Positions 5,763 through 12,129 of a stretch of DNA of 12,869 nucleotides are shown here, in pieces. Under the pieces are notes generated by a model. It saw only the letters and a program-made list of their open reading frames with translations, searched no databases and had not been told where the DNA came from. The position numbers and the translations under genes were made by a program. Source of the stretch: SXPK01 sp041168165 (GTDB lineage Bacteria; Planctomycetota; UBA1135; UBA2386); contig JBEELK010000117.1 in assembly GCA_041168165.1 (NCBI GenBank), forward strand, positions 1 through 12,869, given 5' to 3'. Within the stretch, counting starts at the first letter, position 1, and the number at the start of each line of letters is the position of its first letter.

Positions 5763-6890
5763 ATGACCCACTGGCCCCTCGCCGCGTTCGCAGCGCTGTC
5801 GCTGCTGACTTCCTGCGCGATGTTCTCGCAACCCAATCTCGTGAAGACCAAGCCCTTTGGCGTCCGCAAGGACGGCGCTCCCGCGACCCTGTGGATCCTG
5901 CAAAACGGCGACACCGAGGCGACCGTGACCGATCACGGCGCCACGCTCGTGTCGCTCAAGGTCGCGGATCGCATCGGCCAAGTCGCGGACGTGCTGCTCG
6001 GCTTTGACGACGTGTCGGGCTACGAGTCGGACAAGAACCAGTACTTCGGCTGCACCACCGGCCGCGTGTGCAACCGCATCGCGAAGGGCCGCTTCACCCT
6101 CGACGGCTACGACTACCAACTCGCGATCAACAACGCGCCCAACCACCTGCACGGCGGCGGCCCGCGCAGCCTCGACAAGGTGCGTTGGCGCGGCGTGGCG
6201 ACGCAGGTCGACGGCGCGCCCGCGGTGGAGTTCACGTATCGCTCGCCGGACGGCGAAGAGGGCTACCCCGGTGTGCTCGACGTCAAGGTCACCTACTCGA
6301 TGCCGAGCCCGGGCGAACTGCGCATCGACTACGCGGCCGTCGCGGACCGCAGGACGCCGGTCAACCTCACGAACCACGCCTACTTCAACCTCGCAGGCCA
6401 AGGCTCGCCGACGATCCTCGACCACGAGCTGCAGTTGTTCGCGAGCCGCTACACGCCGACCGACGCGACGTTGATCCCGACCGGCGCGATCGATGAGGTC
6501 GCGCGCACGCCACTCGACTTCCGCACGCCCGTTCGGATTGGCCTCCGCATCGACGAACTGACGCCGACGCCGGCGATGGGCTACGACCACAACTACGCGC
6601 TCGACCGCGACGGCAACGCCAGTCTCGTCGACGCAGCCGTGCTCTACCACCCGGCGTCAGGCCGCGAAGTGCGCATCGCGACGACGGAGCCCGGCATTCA
6701 GTTCTACACCGGCAACTTCCTGAGCGGCCAAGTCGGCAAGGGCGGCGCGCGCTACGCGCATCGCAGCGGTCTCTGCCTCGAGACGCAGCGCTTCCCGGAT
6801 GCCGTCAACCAGCCTCGCTTCCCGTCGATCCTTCTCGAGAAGGGCGCCACGTATCGCTCGACCACGGTGCTGCGGACCAGCGCGCGCTGA
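5763..6890 (+). CDS. galM: Aldose 1-epimerase (galactose mutarotase), lipoprotein form
   Basis: The product has 375 residues, slightly longer than typical GalM (about 340-350) because of an N-terminal lipoprotein signal: a hydrophobic core then LLTSC with lipobox Cys at residue 18. GalM hallmarks follow in order: GRVCNRIAKGRF (100-111), NHLHGG (127-132), SPDGEEGYPG (161-170), LTNHAYFNL with catalytic His205 (202-210), EPGIQFYTGNF (309-319) and LETQRFPDAVNQP with catalytic Glu340 (339-351). The enzyme interconverts alpha and beta anomers of aldoses such as galactose and glucose. The signal suggests it acts in the periplasm or at the outer membrane, probably on sugars released by extracellular polysaccharide breakdown. 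No ribosome binding site is seen; TAGCTT (5750-5755) lies 7 nt before the ATG. It converges on the RRM gene across a strong stem-loop. Confidence 0.93.
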   Translation: MTHWPLAAFAALSLLTSCAMFSQPNLVKTKPFGVRKDGAPATLWILQNGDTEATVTDHGATLVSLKVADRIGQVADVLLGFDDVSGYESDKNQYFGCTTGRVCNRIAKGRFTLDGYDYQLAINNAPNHLHGGGPRSLDKVRWRGVATQVDGAPAVEFTYRSPDGEEGYPGVLDVKVTYSMPSPGELRIDYAAVADRRTPVNLTNHAYFNLAGQGSPTILDHELQLFASRYTPTDATLIPTGAIDEVARTPLDFRTPVRIGLRIDELTPTPAMGYDHNYALDRDGNASLVDAAVLYHPASGREVRIATTEPGIQFYTGNFLSGQVGKGGARYAHRSGLCLETQRFPDAVNQPRFPSILLEKGATYRSTTVLRTSAR

Positions 6891-6924
6891 GTCGCAATCC
6901 AACTCGCCTCGCGCATCCATCCAC

Positions 6925-6951
6925 CTTGTCCCGCGCAGAGTGCGGGACAAG
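6925..6951. terminator. Stem-loop between convergent galM and RRM genes
   Basis: CTTGTCCCGC (6925-6934) and GCGGGACAAG (6942-6951) form a perfect 10-bp stem with a 7-nt loop, and one wobble plus one G-C pair can extend it to a 3-nt loop. It lies 34 bp after the galM stop and 17 bp from the RRM stop, so it can serve both strands. No T-run flanks it, so it is probably a bidirectional, U-tract-less terminator. Confidence 0.65.
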
Positions 6952-6968
6952 GAGCGCGGCCTGACCGA

Positions 6969-7577
6969 TCAGTCTTCGTCGTCGTCGTCGAAGCGACGAC
7001 CACCGCGGCGGCCGCCGTAGTCTTGCTCTTCGTCTGCGCGACGGCGCTGCGGCTTCTTGTTGTCGTACTTCTTGGGCTCCGCAGGCGGATCCGACCAACC
7101 TGGCTTGGGGCGCGAGAACCCGCCGCCGCCGGCTGCACCGCCGCCGCCACCACCCGAGTAGCCGCCGCCACCGCCCGAGGGCGCGCCACCCGAGCTACCG
7201 CCCGAGTAACCGCCTTGGCGCGGCGGGCCGCCATCGCGCGGCGGGCCGCTTGGCCTCGGCGGGCCGCCGGGGCCGCTCGGACGCGGGCCGCCAAAGCCCC
7301 CGGGTCGCGGTCCCGTTGGCGGGCCTCTGCGATCCTCGGCTTCATTGACGCGCAGCGAACGACCGCCGAATTCGGCTCCGTCCATCGCAGCGAGCGCCTT
7401 CTTGGCATCCTCGTCGGTTGCCATCTCGACGAACGCGAAGCCGCGCGGTCGACCAGTCTCGCGGTCCATCACGACGTGCACCGTCGCGACCGCACGACCG
7501 TCTTGCCCGAACGCCTCCTTCAACATCGCCTCGTCCGCGTTGTACGGGAGGTTACCGACGTAGAGTCTCTTGCCCAT
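6969..7577 (-). CDS. RRM-domain RNA-binding protein with Gly-rich tail
   Basis: The product has 202 residues from ATG 7577. An RNA recognition motif fills residues 3-78, with RNP2 LYVGNL (5-10) and RNP1 RGFAFVEM (45-52). A long disordered tail follows: Arg/Pro/Gly-rich (83-122), Gly/Ser-rich (122-154), a basic stretch with KKPQRRR (174-180) and a final acidic run DDDDED. Bacterial RRM proteins of this small glycine-rich type are known from cyanobacteria and other phyla, where several bind RNA and respond to cold. Here that is inference. An ATG at 7601 would add eight residues; 7577 is preferred because the RRM begins at once and GAGGAAG (7588-7594) lies upstream, although its spacing is long. 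The 243-bp upstream gap to msrA has room for a regulated leader. Confidence 0.88.
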   Translation of the reverse strand: MGKRLYVGNLPYNADEAMLKEAFGQDGRAVATVHVVMDRETGRPRGFAFVEMATDEDAKKALAAMDGAEFGGRSLRVNEAEDRRGPPTGPRPGGFGGPRPSGPGGPPRPSGPPRDGGPPRQGGYSGGSSGGAPSGGGGGYSGGGGGGAAGGGGFSRPKPGWSDPPAEPKKYDNKKPQRRRADEEQDYGGRRGGRRFDDDDED

Positions 7578-7587
7578 TCCAGACGGA

Positions 7588-7594
7588 CTTCCTC
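7588..7594 (-). promoter_or_regulatory. Ribosome binding site of RRM gene
   Basis: GAGGAAG on the minus strand ends 10 nt before the ATG at 7577. The spacing is longer than ideal but it supports 7577 over 7601, which has no such motif upstream. Confidence 0.4.
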
Positions 7595-7601
7595 GCTGCA
7601 T

Positions 7602-7820
7602 GAGAAACGTGAGCCCGCCGCCGAGAAAGTCGCTCCGTTATTGAGCTATGCACGGCAGGCACACGGGATCGGTGGGACAGCCGGAGAGGCAGCCGAACCC
7701 GGGGCGGATGATACGTCGGTCCAAGGACTCTGGAAGCACCCCGCTCCGAATCCAACACGGGCCGCCGCATCGAACGGCTTCCCGCTGGCCATCTCGCCTG
7801 CCGTGATCGATCCTCCGCCT
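7602..7820. other. Divergent leader/promoter region between RRM and msrA genes
   Basis: These 219 bp hold no convincing gene. CAGCCG occurs twice about 8 bp apart near 7680-7695 and GAGAAA twice near 7602 and 7623. A weak -10-like TGATAC lies near 7709 on the plus strand. I see no strong terminator, riboswitch fold or clear -35/-10 pair. Both genes must start here, so regulatory sites are expected. Confidence 0.3.
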
Positions 7821-8537
7821 ATGCAGAACCCCATCCTCTGGCTGCGCGCGTCCAAGGCCTTCGTCGTGCTGCTCAGCCTGTTGGCGTTGGCGCTTGCCTC
7901 GTGCAGCGGCAGCGCATCGAAGCCCGCCACGCCGACCCCGACTCCATCGACGCAAACTCCTCCGACCGAGGCCCCCATGCCCCAAGAGCCAACCCCGAAC
8001 GCCGCATCCCTTCCGCTTGAGACCGCCTACCTCGGCGGCGGCTGCTTCTGGTGCGTCGAAGCAGTGCTGGAGCGCATCGATGGCGTCGTGGACGTGGAGA
8101 GCGGCTACATGGGCGGCACCGTCGACAACCCGACCTATCGCCAGGTCTGCGATGGCGACACTGGCCACGCGGAGATCGTCAAGGTGGTGTTCGAGCCGCA
8201 GAAGATCAGCTTCCGCCAACTGCTCGACTGGTTCTTCCTCGCGCACGACCCGACGACCAAGAATCGCCAAGGCAACGACTACGGCACGCAATATCGCTCC
8301 GCGATTTTCTACGTGAGCGACGCGCAGAAGAAGACCGCCGACGAAGCGAAGGCCGCTGCCAATGAACGCCTCAACAACCGAGTCGTCACCGAGATCACCA
8401 AGGCCTCGACCTACTGGCCTGCCGAGGACTACCACCAGGACTACTTCGAGCTGAACCCGACGCAGCCGTACTGCAACGCGCTCATCCCGCCGAAGCTCGA
8501 GAAGCTCGGGCTCAAGGACAAGCCAAAGCACAAGTGA
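7821..8537 (+). CDS. msrA: Peptide-methionine (S)-S-oxide reductase MsrA, lipoprotein form
   Basis: The product has 238 residues from ATG 7821. A lipoprotein signal (hydrophobic core, LASC, lipobox Cys28) and a Pro/Thr-rich spacer (about 34-60) precede the catalytic domain. MsrA signatures: GCFWC with catalytic Cys75 (74-78), GYMGG (95-99), GHAE (115-118), GNDYGTQYRS (151-160), EDYHQDYF (202-209) and a probable resolving Cys218 in PYC. The enzyme reduces the S-epimer of methionine sulfoxide in proteins. The signal implies action on oxidised proteins outside the cytoplasm, with a thiol donor system not visible here. The upstream open frame in the same phase reads as non-protein sequence and was excluded. 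No ribosome binding site is visible. An internal ATG at 7978 would give a cytoplasmic form lacking the signal, but the lipobox is too good to ignore. It converges on the DUF1579 gene. Confidence 0.93.
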   Translation: MQNPILWLRASKAFVVLLSLLALALASCSGSASKPATPTPTPSTQTPPTEAPMPQEPTPNAASLPLETAYLGGGCFWCVEAVLERIDGVVDVESGYMGGTVDNPTYRQVCDGDTGHAEIVKVVFEPQKISFRQLLDWFFLAHDPTTKNRQGNDYGTQYRSAIFYVSDAQKKTADEAKAAANERLNNRVVTEITKASTYWPAEDYHQDYFELNPTQPYCNALIPPKLEKLGLKDKPKHK

Positions 8538-8558
8538 GCGCCGCGCTGCGCGTCACTT
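8532..8558. terminator. Shared inverted repeat holding both stop codons of convergent genes
   Basis: AAGTGA (8532-8537) and TCACTT (8553-8558) are the last Lys codon plus TGA of msrA and, on the other strand, of the DUF1579 gene. The 15 bp between can form a further CGCG/CGCG stem. CTTCTT follows on the plus strand. It is a likely bidirectional terminator that overlaps both coding ends. Confidence 0.45.
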
Positions 8559-9278
8559 CTTGCGATCGACAGGCTCTTGCGTCGTCTCGATGGCCTTCTT
8601 CGAGAACGTCTGCCGCATGACCTCGACCTTCGCTTCCTTGACCTGATCGCGAACGGACAGCGAGAAGCCGTCGGCGAGGAACGAAAGCTCGAGGTCAAAC
8701 GAACGGCCCGTCGGCGACGCGGCATCCACCATCGTGCCGGAGAGCGCGACCTTGTCCTTCTGGCCTTCCGTCTCCGGGCCTGCGCATTCGACGGACCACG
8801 TCGACAGCGAGTCACGCCAACTCACGGTGTAGAGCGAGCGCAGGTTGTCGTAGCCGAACACGTAGAGCCCCTCCATCACCACGCCGGCGACGCGGACCTT
8901 GAGGTTCACGAGCAAGTAGCGGCCGCCGAGCACCGTCATCGCGCGCGCTTCGCCGAGGCACTCCTGCGCGGGCAATCCAGGCGGCGTCAACTGCATCGAC
9001 ACCGCATACGCGCCTTCGAGCTTCTGCAGTCGCTCATGCTGCGGGCCAGGCAGTGCAAGCTTCATTGTCGACGTCATCGCGCGCGCGAGTTGCAGCGGGT
9101 CGAGCCCAGCAGCGCCTTCGGGCACCAGCGCCGGATCCTTGGGCTTCTGGTCCTTGGGCTTCTGGTCCTGCTCGGGTGCCTGCTTCGGCGCTGCGTTCGC
9201 GCTTGGGTCAGGCTTGCCTTGCTCCTGCGCAAGCAGTGAGGAAAGGGACAACAGGACCACGGCGCCGAGTCGAAGCAT
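8553..9278 (-). CDS. DUF1579 family exported protein
   Basis: The product has 241 residues from ATG 9278. An N-terminal hydrophobic segment (1-16, ending SLLAQ) is a probable signal peptide. A Pro/Lys/Gln-rich spacer follows (about 20-55) with a duplicated QKPKD. From about residue 77 the sequence fits the DUF1579 pattern: PGPQHERLQKLEGAY (78-91), VLGGRYLLVNLKV (116-128), the FGYDNLRSLYTVSWRDSLST stretch (141-160) and a C-terminal beta-rich segment. The family forms a small lipocalin-like fold and has no established reaction. The frame is open back to 9608, but the upstream part overlaps the divergent decarboxylase gene and looks unreal. GATGCT lies 6 nt before the ATG; no Shine-Dalgarno motif is seen. 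Confidence 0.8.
   Translation of the reverse strand: MLRLGAVVLLSLSSLLAQEQGKPDPSANAAPKQAPEQDQKPKDQKPKDPALVPEGAAGLDPLQLARAMTSTMKLALPGPQHERLQKLEGAYAVSMQLTPPGLPAQECLGEARAMTVLGGRYLLVNLKVRVAGVVMEGLYVFGYDNLRSLYTVSWRDSLSTWSVECAGPETEGQKDKVALSGTMVDAASPTGRSFDLELSFLADGFSLSVRDQVKEAKVEVMRQTFSKKAIETTQEPVDRKK
9136..9169 (-). repeat. 15-bp tandem repeat in DUF1579 gene
   Basis: TCCTTGGGCTTCTGG occurs at 9136-9150 and 9151-9165 and then begins a third copy. On the coding strand it encodes the repeated pentapeptide QKPKD in the spacer after the signal peptide. The 15-bp unit keeps the frame, so copy number could change the spacer length without harm. Confidence 0.75.
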
Positions 9279-9379
9279 GCGGCGAGCATCGCGGCGGCGC
9301 GGCGAGGAGGCAATCCCGCACGCGAGTGCCACGCGGTGCAAATCTGACGCGACCACCATGCGGCCGACTTCGCTCGCGC

Positions 9380-9385
9380 TACAAC
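9380..9385 (+). promoter_or_regulatory. Candidate -10 box just before decarboxylase start
   Basis: TACAAC within GCTACAAC lies 8 nt before the ATG at 9394. This would place transcription start at or next to the start codon. No -35 element or Shine-Dalgarno motif is evident. Confidence 0.3.
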
Positions 9386-9393
9386 GCGCGCCC

Positions 9394-10800
9394 ATGGCCC
9401 AGGACCCCTTCGACCCTGTCGCATTCCGCGCGCTCGGACATCGCCTCGTCGACTTGATGGCGGACCATCTCGATGCGACGAGCCAACGTCGCGGCACGAC
9501 GCTGTCGCTGCAGGCGCCGAGTTCGATGCTTGAGGCCGTGGCGCCGCTCGACGGCCGCGGCGGGCACGACCTGTTCGCGCTGGCGTCGCAGATGCTCCGC
9601 GCGAGCAATCGGTTGCACGACCCGCGCTACATGGGCCACCAAGTCGCGGTGCCTCGTCCCGAACTCGCGCTGCTCGAAGGACTCAACGCGCTGCTCAACA
9701 ACGGAATGGCCGTCTACGAGATGGGCCCGATCCAGACTGCGATGGAACTGCGCGCGCTGCAGTGGATGGCGCAGAAGCTCGGCATGCCCGAGGACTCGGA
9801 TGGCGTGATGACGTCGGGCGGATCGCTCGGCAACCTCACGGCGCTGCTCGCCGCGCGCCAAAGGAAGGGCGACGCATGGAACGCGGGCGGCGATCGTTTC
9901 TGCGTGCTCGCCAGTTCGCAAGCGCACTACTGCATCGACCGCGCGACGCGCATCCTCGGCTGGGGCGAGGGCGGCGTGGTGTCCGTGCCGGTCGATGACG
10001 CGTTCTCCATGCGCGCCGACTTGCTGCCCGCGGCGATCCACAAGGCGAAGCAGAGCGGCCGCATTCCAATCGCCGTCGTCGCGAGCGCGTGCTCGACGGC
10101 GACGGGCTCGTTCGACCCGATCAACGCGATCGCCGACGTGTGCCAACGCGAAAACCTATGGCTGCACGTCGATGGCGCACATGGCGCGGCGTATGCGCTA
10201 TCGCCGACGATGCGACCGTTGCTCGCAGGCATCGAGCGCGCCGACTCGGTCGTGTTCGACGCGCACAAGATGCTGCAGACGCCGGCGCTCGTGACCGGCG
10301 TGTTGTTCCGCGACAAGAAGGACTGCGCTGGCAACTTCACGCAGCAGGCGAGCTACCTGTTCTCGAAGAAGGCCGAAGACGAGTGGCACAACCGCGGCCA
10401 CCGCACGATCGAATGCACGAAGCGCGCGATGGGCGCGCTGCTCTATGCGGCGGTCGCGACGCTCGGCGAAGCGCGGCTCTGCGCCGACCTTGAGCGCGGC
10501 CTCACGCTCGCGCGATCGCTCGCGGACAAGGTGAAGAGCGACAAGGAGCTCGAACTCGCGATCGCGCCGCAGTGCAACATCGTGTGCTTCCGCTCGCGTC
10601 CGCGCGGCGTCGAGGGCGCCGACCTCGACGCGCACAACCGCCGCGTGCGACAGGCTCTGCTCGACGATGGCTCGTTCTATGTCGTGCAGACGACGCTGCC
10701 GCAGGGCGTGTTCTTGCGCACCACGCTGATGAACCCGCGCACCGAAGAAGGCGACCTCGACGCGATGCTCGATGCCGTGCGTCGCGCGGCGCGAAGCTGA
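9394..10800 (+). CDS. PLP-dependent group II amino-acid decarboxylase
   Basis: The product has 468 residues from ATG 9394, normal for the group II decarboxylases (glutamate, tyrosine, diaminobutyrate, cysteine sulfinate types). Motifs: TSGGSLGNLTAL (140-151) for the cofactor phosphate; His178 in SQAHYC, stacking on the PLP ring; Asp260 in HVDGAHG, bonding the pyridine nitrogen; and Lys292 in FDAHKML, the Schiff-base lysine. The DGAHG form and NGMAVYEMGP (103-112) suggest the diaminobutyrate/tyrosine decarboxylase-like branch, but the substrate cannot be named. It would be cytoplasmic and produce an amine plus CO2. An in-frame ATG at 9358 would add 12 residues; 9394 is favoured by the GCTACAAC box and by the family-like start. 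No transporter or antiporter gene adjoins it, so an acid-resistance role is not suggested. Confidence 0.9.
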   Translation: MAQDPFDPVAFRALGHRLVDLMADHLDATSQRRGTTLSLQAPSSMLEAVAPLDGRGGHDLFALASQMLRASNRLHDPRYMGHQVAVPRPELALLEGLNALLNNGMAVYEMGPIQTAMELRALQWMAQKLGMPEDSDGVMTSGGSLGNLTALLAARQRKGDAWNAGGDRFCVLASSQAHYCIDRATRILGWGEGGVVSVPVDDAFSMRADLLPAAIHKAKQSGRIPIAVVASACSTATGSFDPINAIADVCQRENLWLHVDGAHGAAYALSPTMRPLLAGIERADSVVFDAHKMLQTPALVTGVLFRDKKDCAGNFTQQASYLFSKKAEDEWHNRGHRTIECTKRAMGALLYAAVATLGEARLCADLERGLTLARSLADKVKSDKELELAIAPQCNIVCFRSRPRGVEGADLDAHNRRVRQALLDDGSFYVVQTTLPQGVFLRTTLMNPRTEEGDLDAMLDAVRRAARS

Positions 10801-10822
10801 CGACGCGCGGACAGCCCCGCCC

Positions 10823-10846
10823 TCATCGCTTCATCGCTTCATCGCT
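10823..10846. repeat. Triple 8-bp tandem repeat over AlkD-like stop codon
   Basis: TCATCGCT is present three times in a row (10823-10830, 10831-10838, 10839-10846). On the minus strand each copy reads AGCGATGA and carries a TGA; the first one met supplies the stop codon of the AlkD-like gene and the next two lie in its 3' untranslated part. It occupies most of the 38-bp gap to the convergent decarboxylase gene, which shows no strong terminator hairpin. Confidence 0.85.
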
Positions 10847-11519
10847 TGGCGAAGTCGCGCAGCGCGTCTTTGCCAACCCATCGCTCCGCCGCGTCGTCGG
10901 ACTTCGCAAGTTCAGCCGCGAGCGCGCGCGCTGCAGCAAGACACTCGCCGCCGCGCTTGCCGATGCCGCGCAGCGCCCAGCTCACCGCCTTCTTGACGAA
11001 GTTGCGGTTGTCGCATGCGGCATCACGGATGCGCGGCAGTTCCGCGACGAAAATCTGGGCATCCGCCTTCTTGTCGTGCAGCGCGAGCGATGCGAGCAGC
11101 GCGAACGCAGCGCGCTTGCCGAACTCGTCCTTGCGCTTGCTCCAAGCCGCGACGCGGCTCCACGCATGCGGCGACTTGTCGAACAGATGAAAGCACGCGG
11201 TGTCGCAGATCGCCCAGTTGTCGAACGTGCCGCGCCACGCATCCATCTGGCGAATGGTCAACGCGGCGGGGTCCCCCACGAAGCACGCGAGCATGCGGGC
11301 CTCGTAGCAATCTTCCTCGAACAGCGACAACGCAAGCGCATGGTCGCGGCCGATGGACTTGCCGATGTCGCGGATGTCGCCGACGGCGACGCCAATCGCG
11401 CGATCGTTGGGGATGCCGAACCGCACCATGCCGTCGCGGACCGACTTCTTCGCGCGCTTCTGCAACCGCGCGAGCGCGTCGTCGAGCGTGCAAGAAACCG
11501 CAGACTTCTTGGCTGCCAT
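10839..11519 (-). CDS. DNA alkylation repair protein, AlkD-like HEAT-repeat family
   Basis: The product has 226 residues from ATG 11519, close to the usual 220-240 of AlkD homologues. It is all helical in character, with HEAT-like repeats. Family signs: DIGKSIGRDHALALSLF (51-67), a stretch with YEARMLA (72-78), DNWAICDT (100-107) with Trp102 and Asp106 at the place of the catalytic-region Asp of AlkD, and the conserved C-terminal FVKKAVSWALRGIGKR (174-189). AlkD removes bulky or positively charged alkylated purines (N3- and N7-alkyl) without base flipping. This protein may do so, but some relatives have lost that activity. The upstream extension of the frame to 11744 overlaps the divergent flavin-reductase gene and was excluded. 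GCTACGAG lies 8 nt before the ATG. The stop codon lies in a tandem repeat. Confidence 0.87.
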   Translation of the reverse strand: MAAKKSAVSCTLDDALARLQKRAKKSVRDGMVRFGIPNDRAIGVAVGDIRDIGKSIGRDHALALSLFEEDCYEARMLACFVGDPAALTIRQMDAWRGTFDNWAICDTACFHLFDKSPHAWSRVAAWSKRKDEFGKRAAFALLASLALHDKKADAQIFVAELPRIRDAACDNRNFVKKAVSWALRGIGKRGGECLAAARALAAELAKSDDAAERWVGKDALRDFAKR

Positions 11520-11527
11520 GCAAAGAA

Positions 11528-11535
11528 CTCGTAGC
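11528..11535 (-). promoter_or_regulatory. Candidate -10 box just before AlkD-like start
   Basis: GCTACGAG on the minus strand (TACGAG at 11533-11528) lies 8 nt before the ATG at 11519, the same spacing and core GCTAC as before the decarboxylase gene. A leaderless or near-leaderless transcript is suggested. The whole divergent gap to 11572 is only 52 bp. Confidence 0.3.
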
Positions 11536-11571
11536 ACATGCGCGCGGGCCTTTCTGCCGCGCCACGTCCCC

Positions 11572-12129
11572 ATGCGCATCGCCGTCCAAGACCGCCATAT
11601 CCATCGCCTGCTCAACCACGGCCCCGTCACGCTGATCTCGACCGCGCACGAAGGCAGGCGCAACGTGATGGCCGCCGCATGGGTGATGCCGCTCGACTTC
11701 GAGCCGGCGAAGTTCATCGCGGTGATCGCCGCAGACACGTTCACGCGCGAGCTGCTGCTCGCGTCGCGCCAATGCGTCGTGCACGCGCCAACCGACGCGC
11801 AGATCGACCTCGTCTACGCCGTCGGCACGACATCGGGCCGCGATGGCGACAAGTTTGCGCACCTCGGCATAGAGACCAGCTCCGCCAAGACCGTGCTCGC
11901 GCCACTCATTGAGGGATGCGCGGCGTGGATCGAGTGCGACGTGATCGACGAGCCAAGCATCGCGGATCGCTACGACCTGTTCGTGCTGCAAGCGAAGGCG
12001 GCGTGGGCCGACGACGCGCTGTGGCAGAACGGCAGCTGGAACTTCGCAAGCGGACTTCCGCGCACGATCCACCACGAGAAGGGCGGCAGGTTCTTTGTGA
12101 CCGGCGAACCCGTGCAGGCGCGCCGATGA
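11572..12129 (+). CDS. Flavin reductase-like FMN-binding split-barrel protein
   Basis: The product has 185 residues. The start MRIAVQDRHIHRLLNHGPVTLIST is typical of the flavin reductase-like family (PF01613 type): a short strand, then PVTLIST with polar residues and NVMAAAWVMPLDFEP (34-48), where FMN phosphate is usually held. TRELLLASRQCVVHAP (58-73) and the VGTTSGRDGDKF stretch follow, as in family members. Such proteins bind FMN and either reduce flavins with NAD(P)H or act as small flavoproteins; the precise electron partners are unknown. No Shine-Dalgarno motif is seen before 11572, and longer in-frame extensions overlap the divergent AlkD-like gene. Its stop codon overlaps the next start (ATGA at 12126-12129), so it is translationally coupled to the permease. 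Confidence 0.85.
   Translation: MRIAVQDRHIHRLLNHGPVTLISTAHEGRRNVMAAAWVMPLDFEPAKFIAVIAADTFTRELLLASRQCVVHAPTDAQIDLVYAVGTTSGRDGDKFAHLGIETSSAKTVLAPLIEGCAAWIECDVIDEPSIADRYDLFVLQAKAAWADDALWQNGSWNFASGLPRTIHHEKGGRFFVTGEPVQARR

Noticed and set aside
5577..6650. Minus-strand 357-residue open frame opposite galM
   Set aside because: The GalM motifs on the plus strand are unambiguous; the antisense frame is Val/Arg/Asp-rich without motifs.
7023..7820. Plus-strand extension of MsrA by 266 residues
   Set aside because: It crosses the antisense RRM gene, has Arg/Ala low-complexity composition, and a lipoprotein signal starts at 7821.
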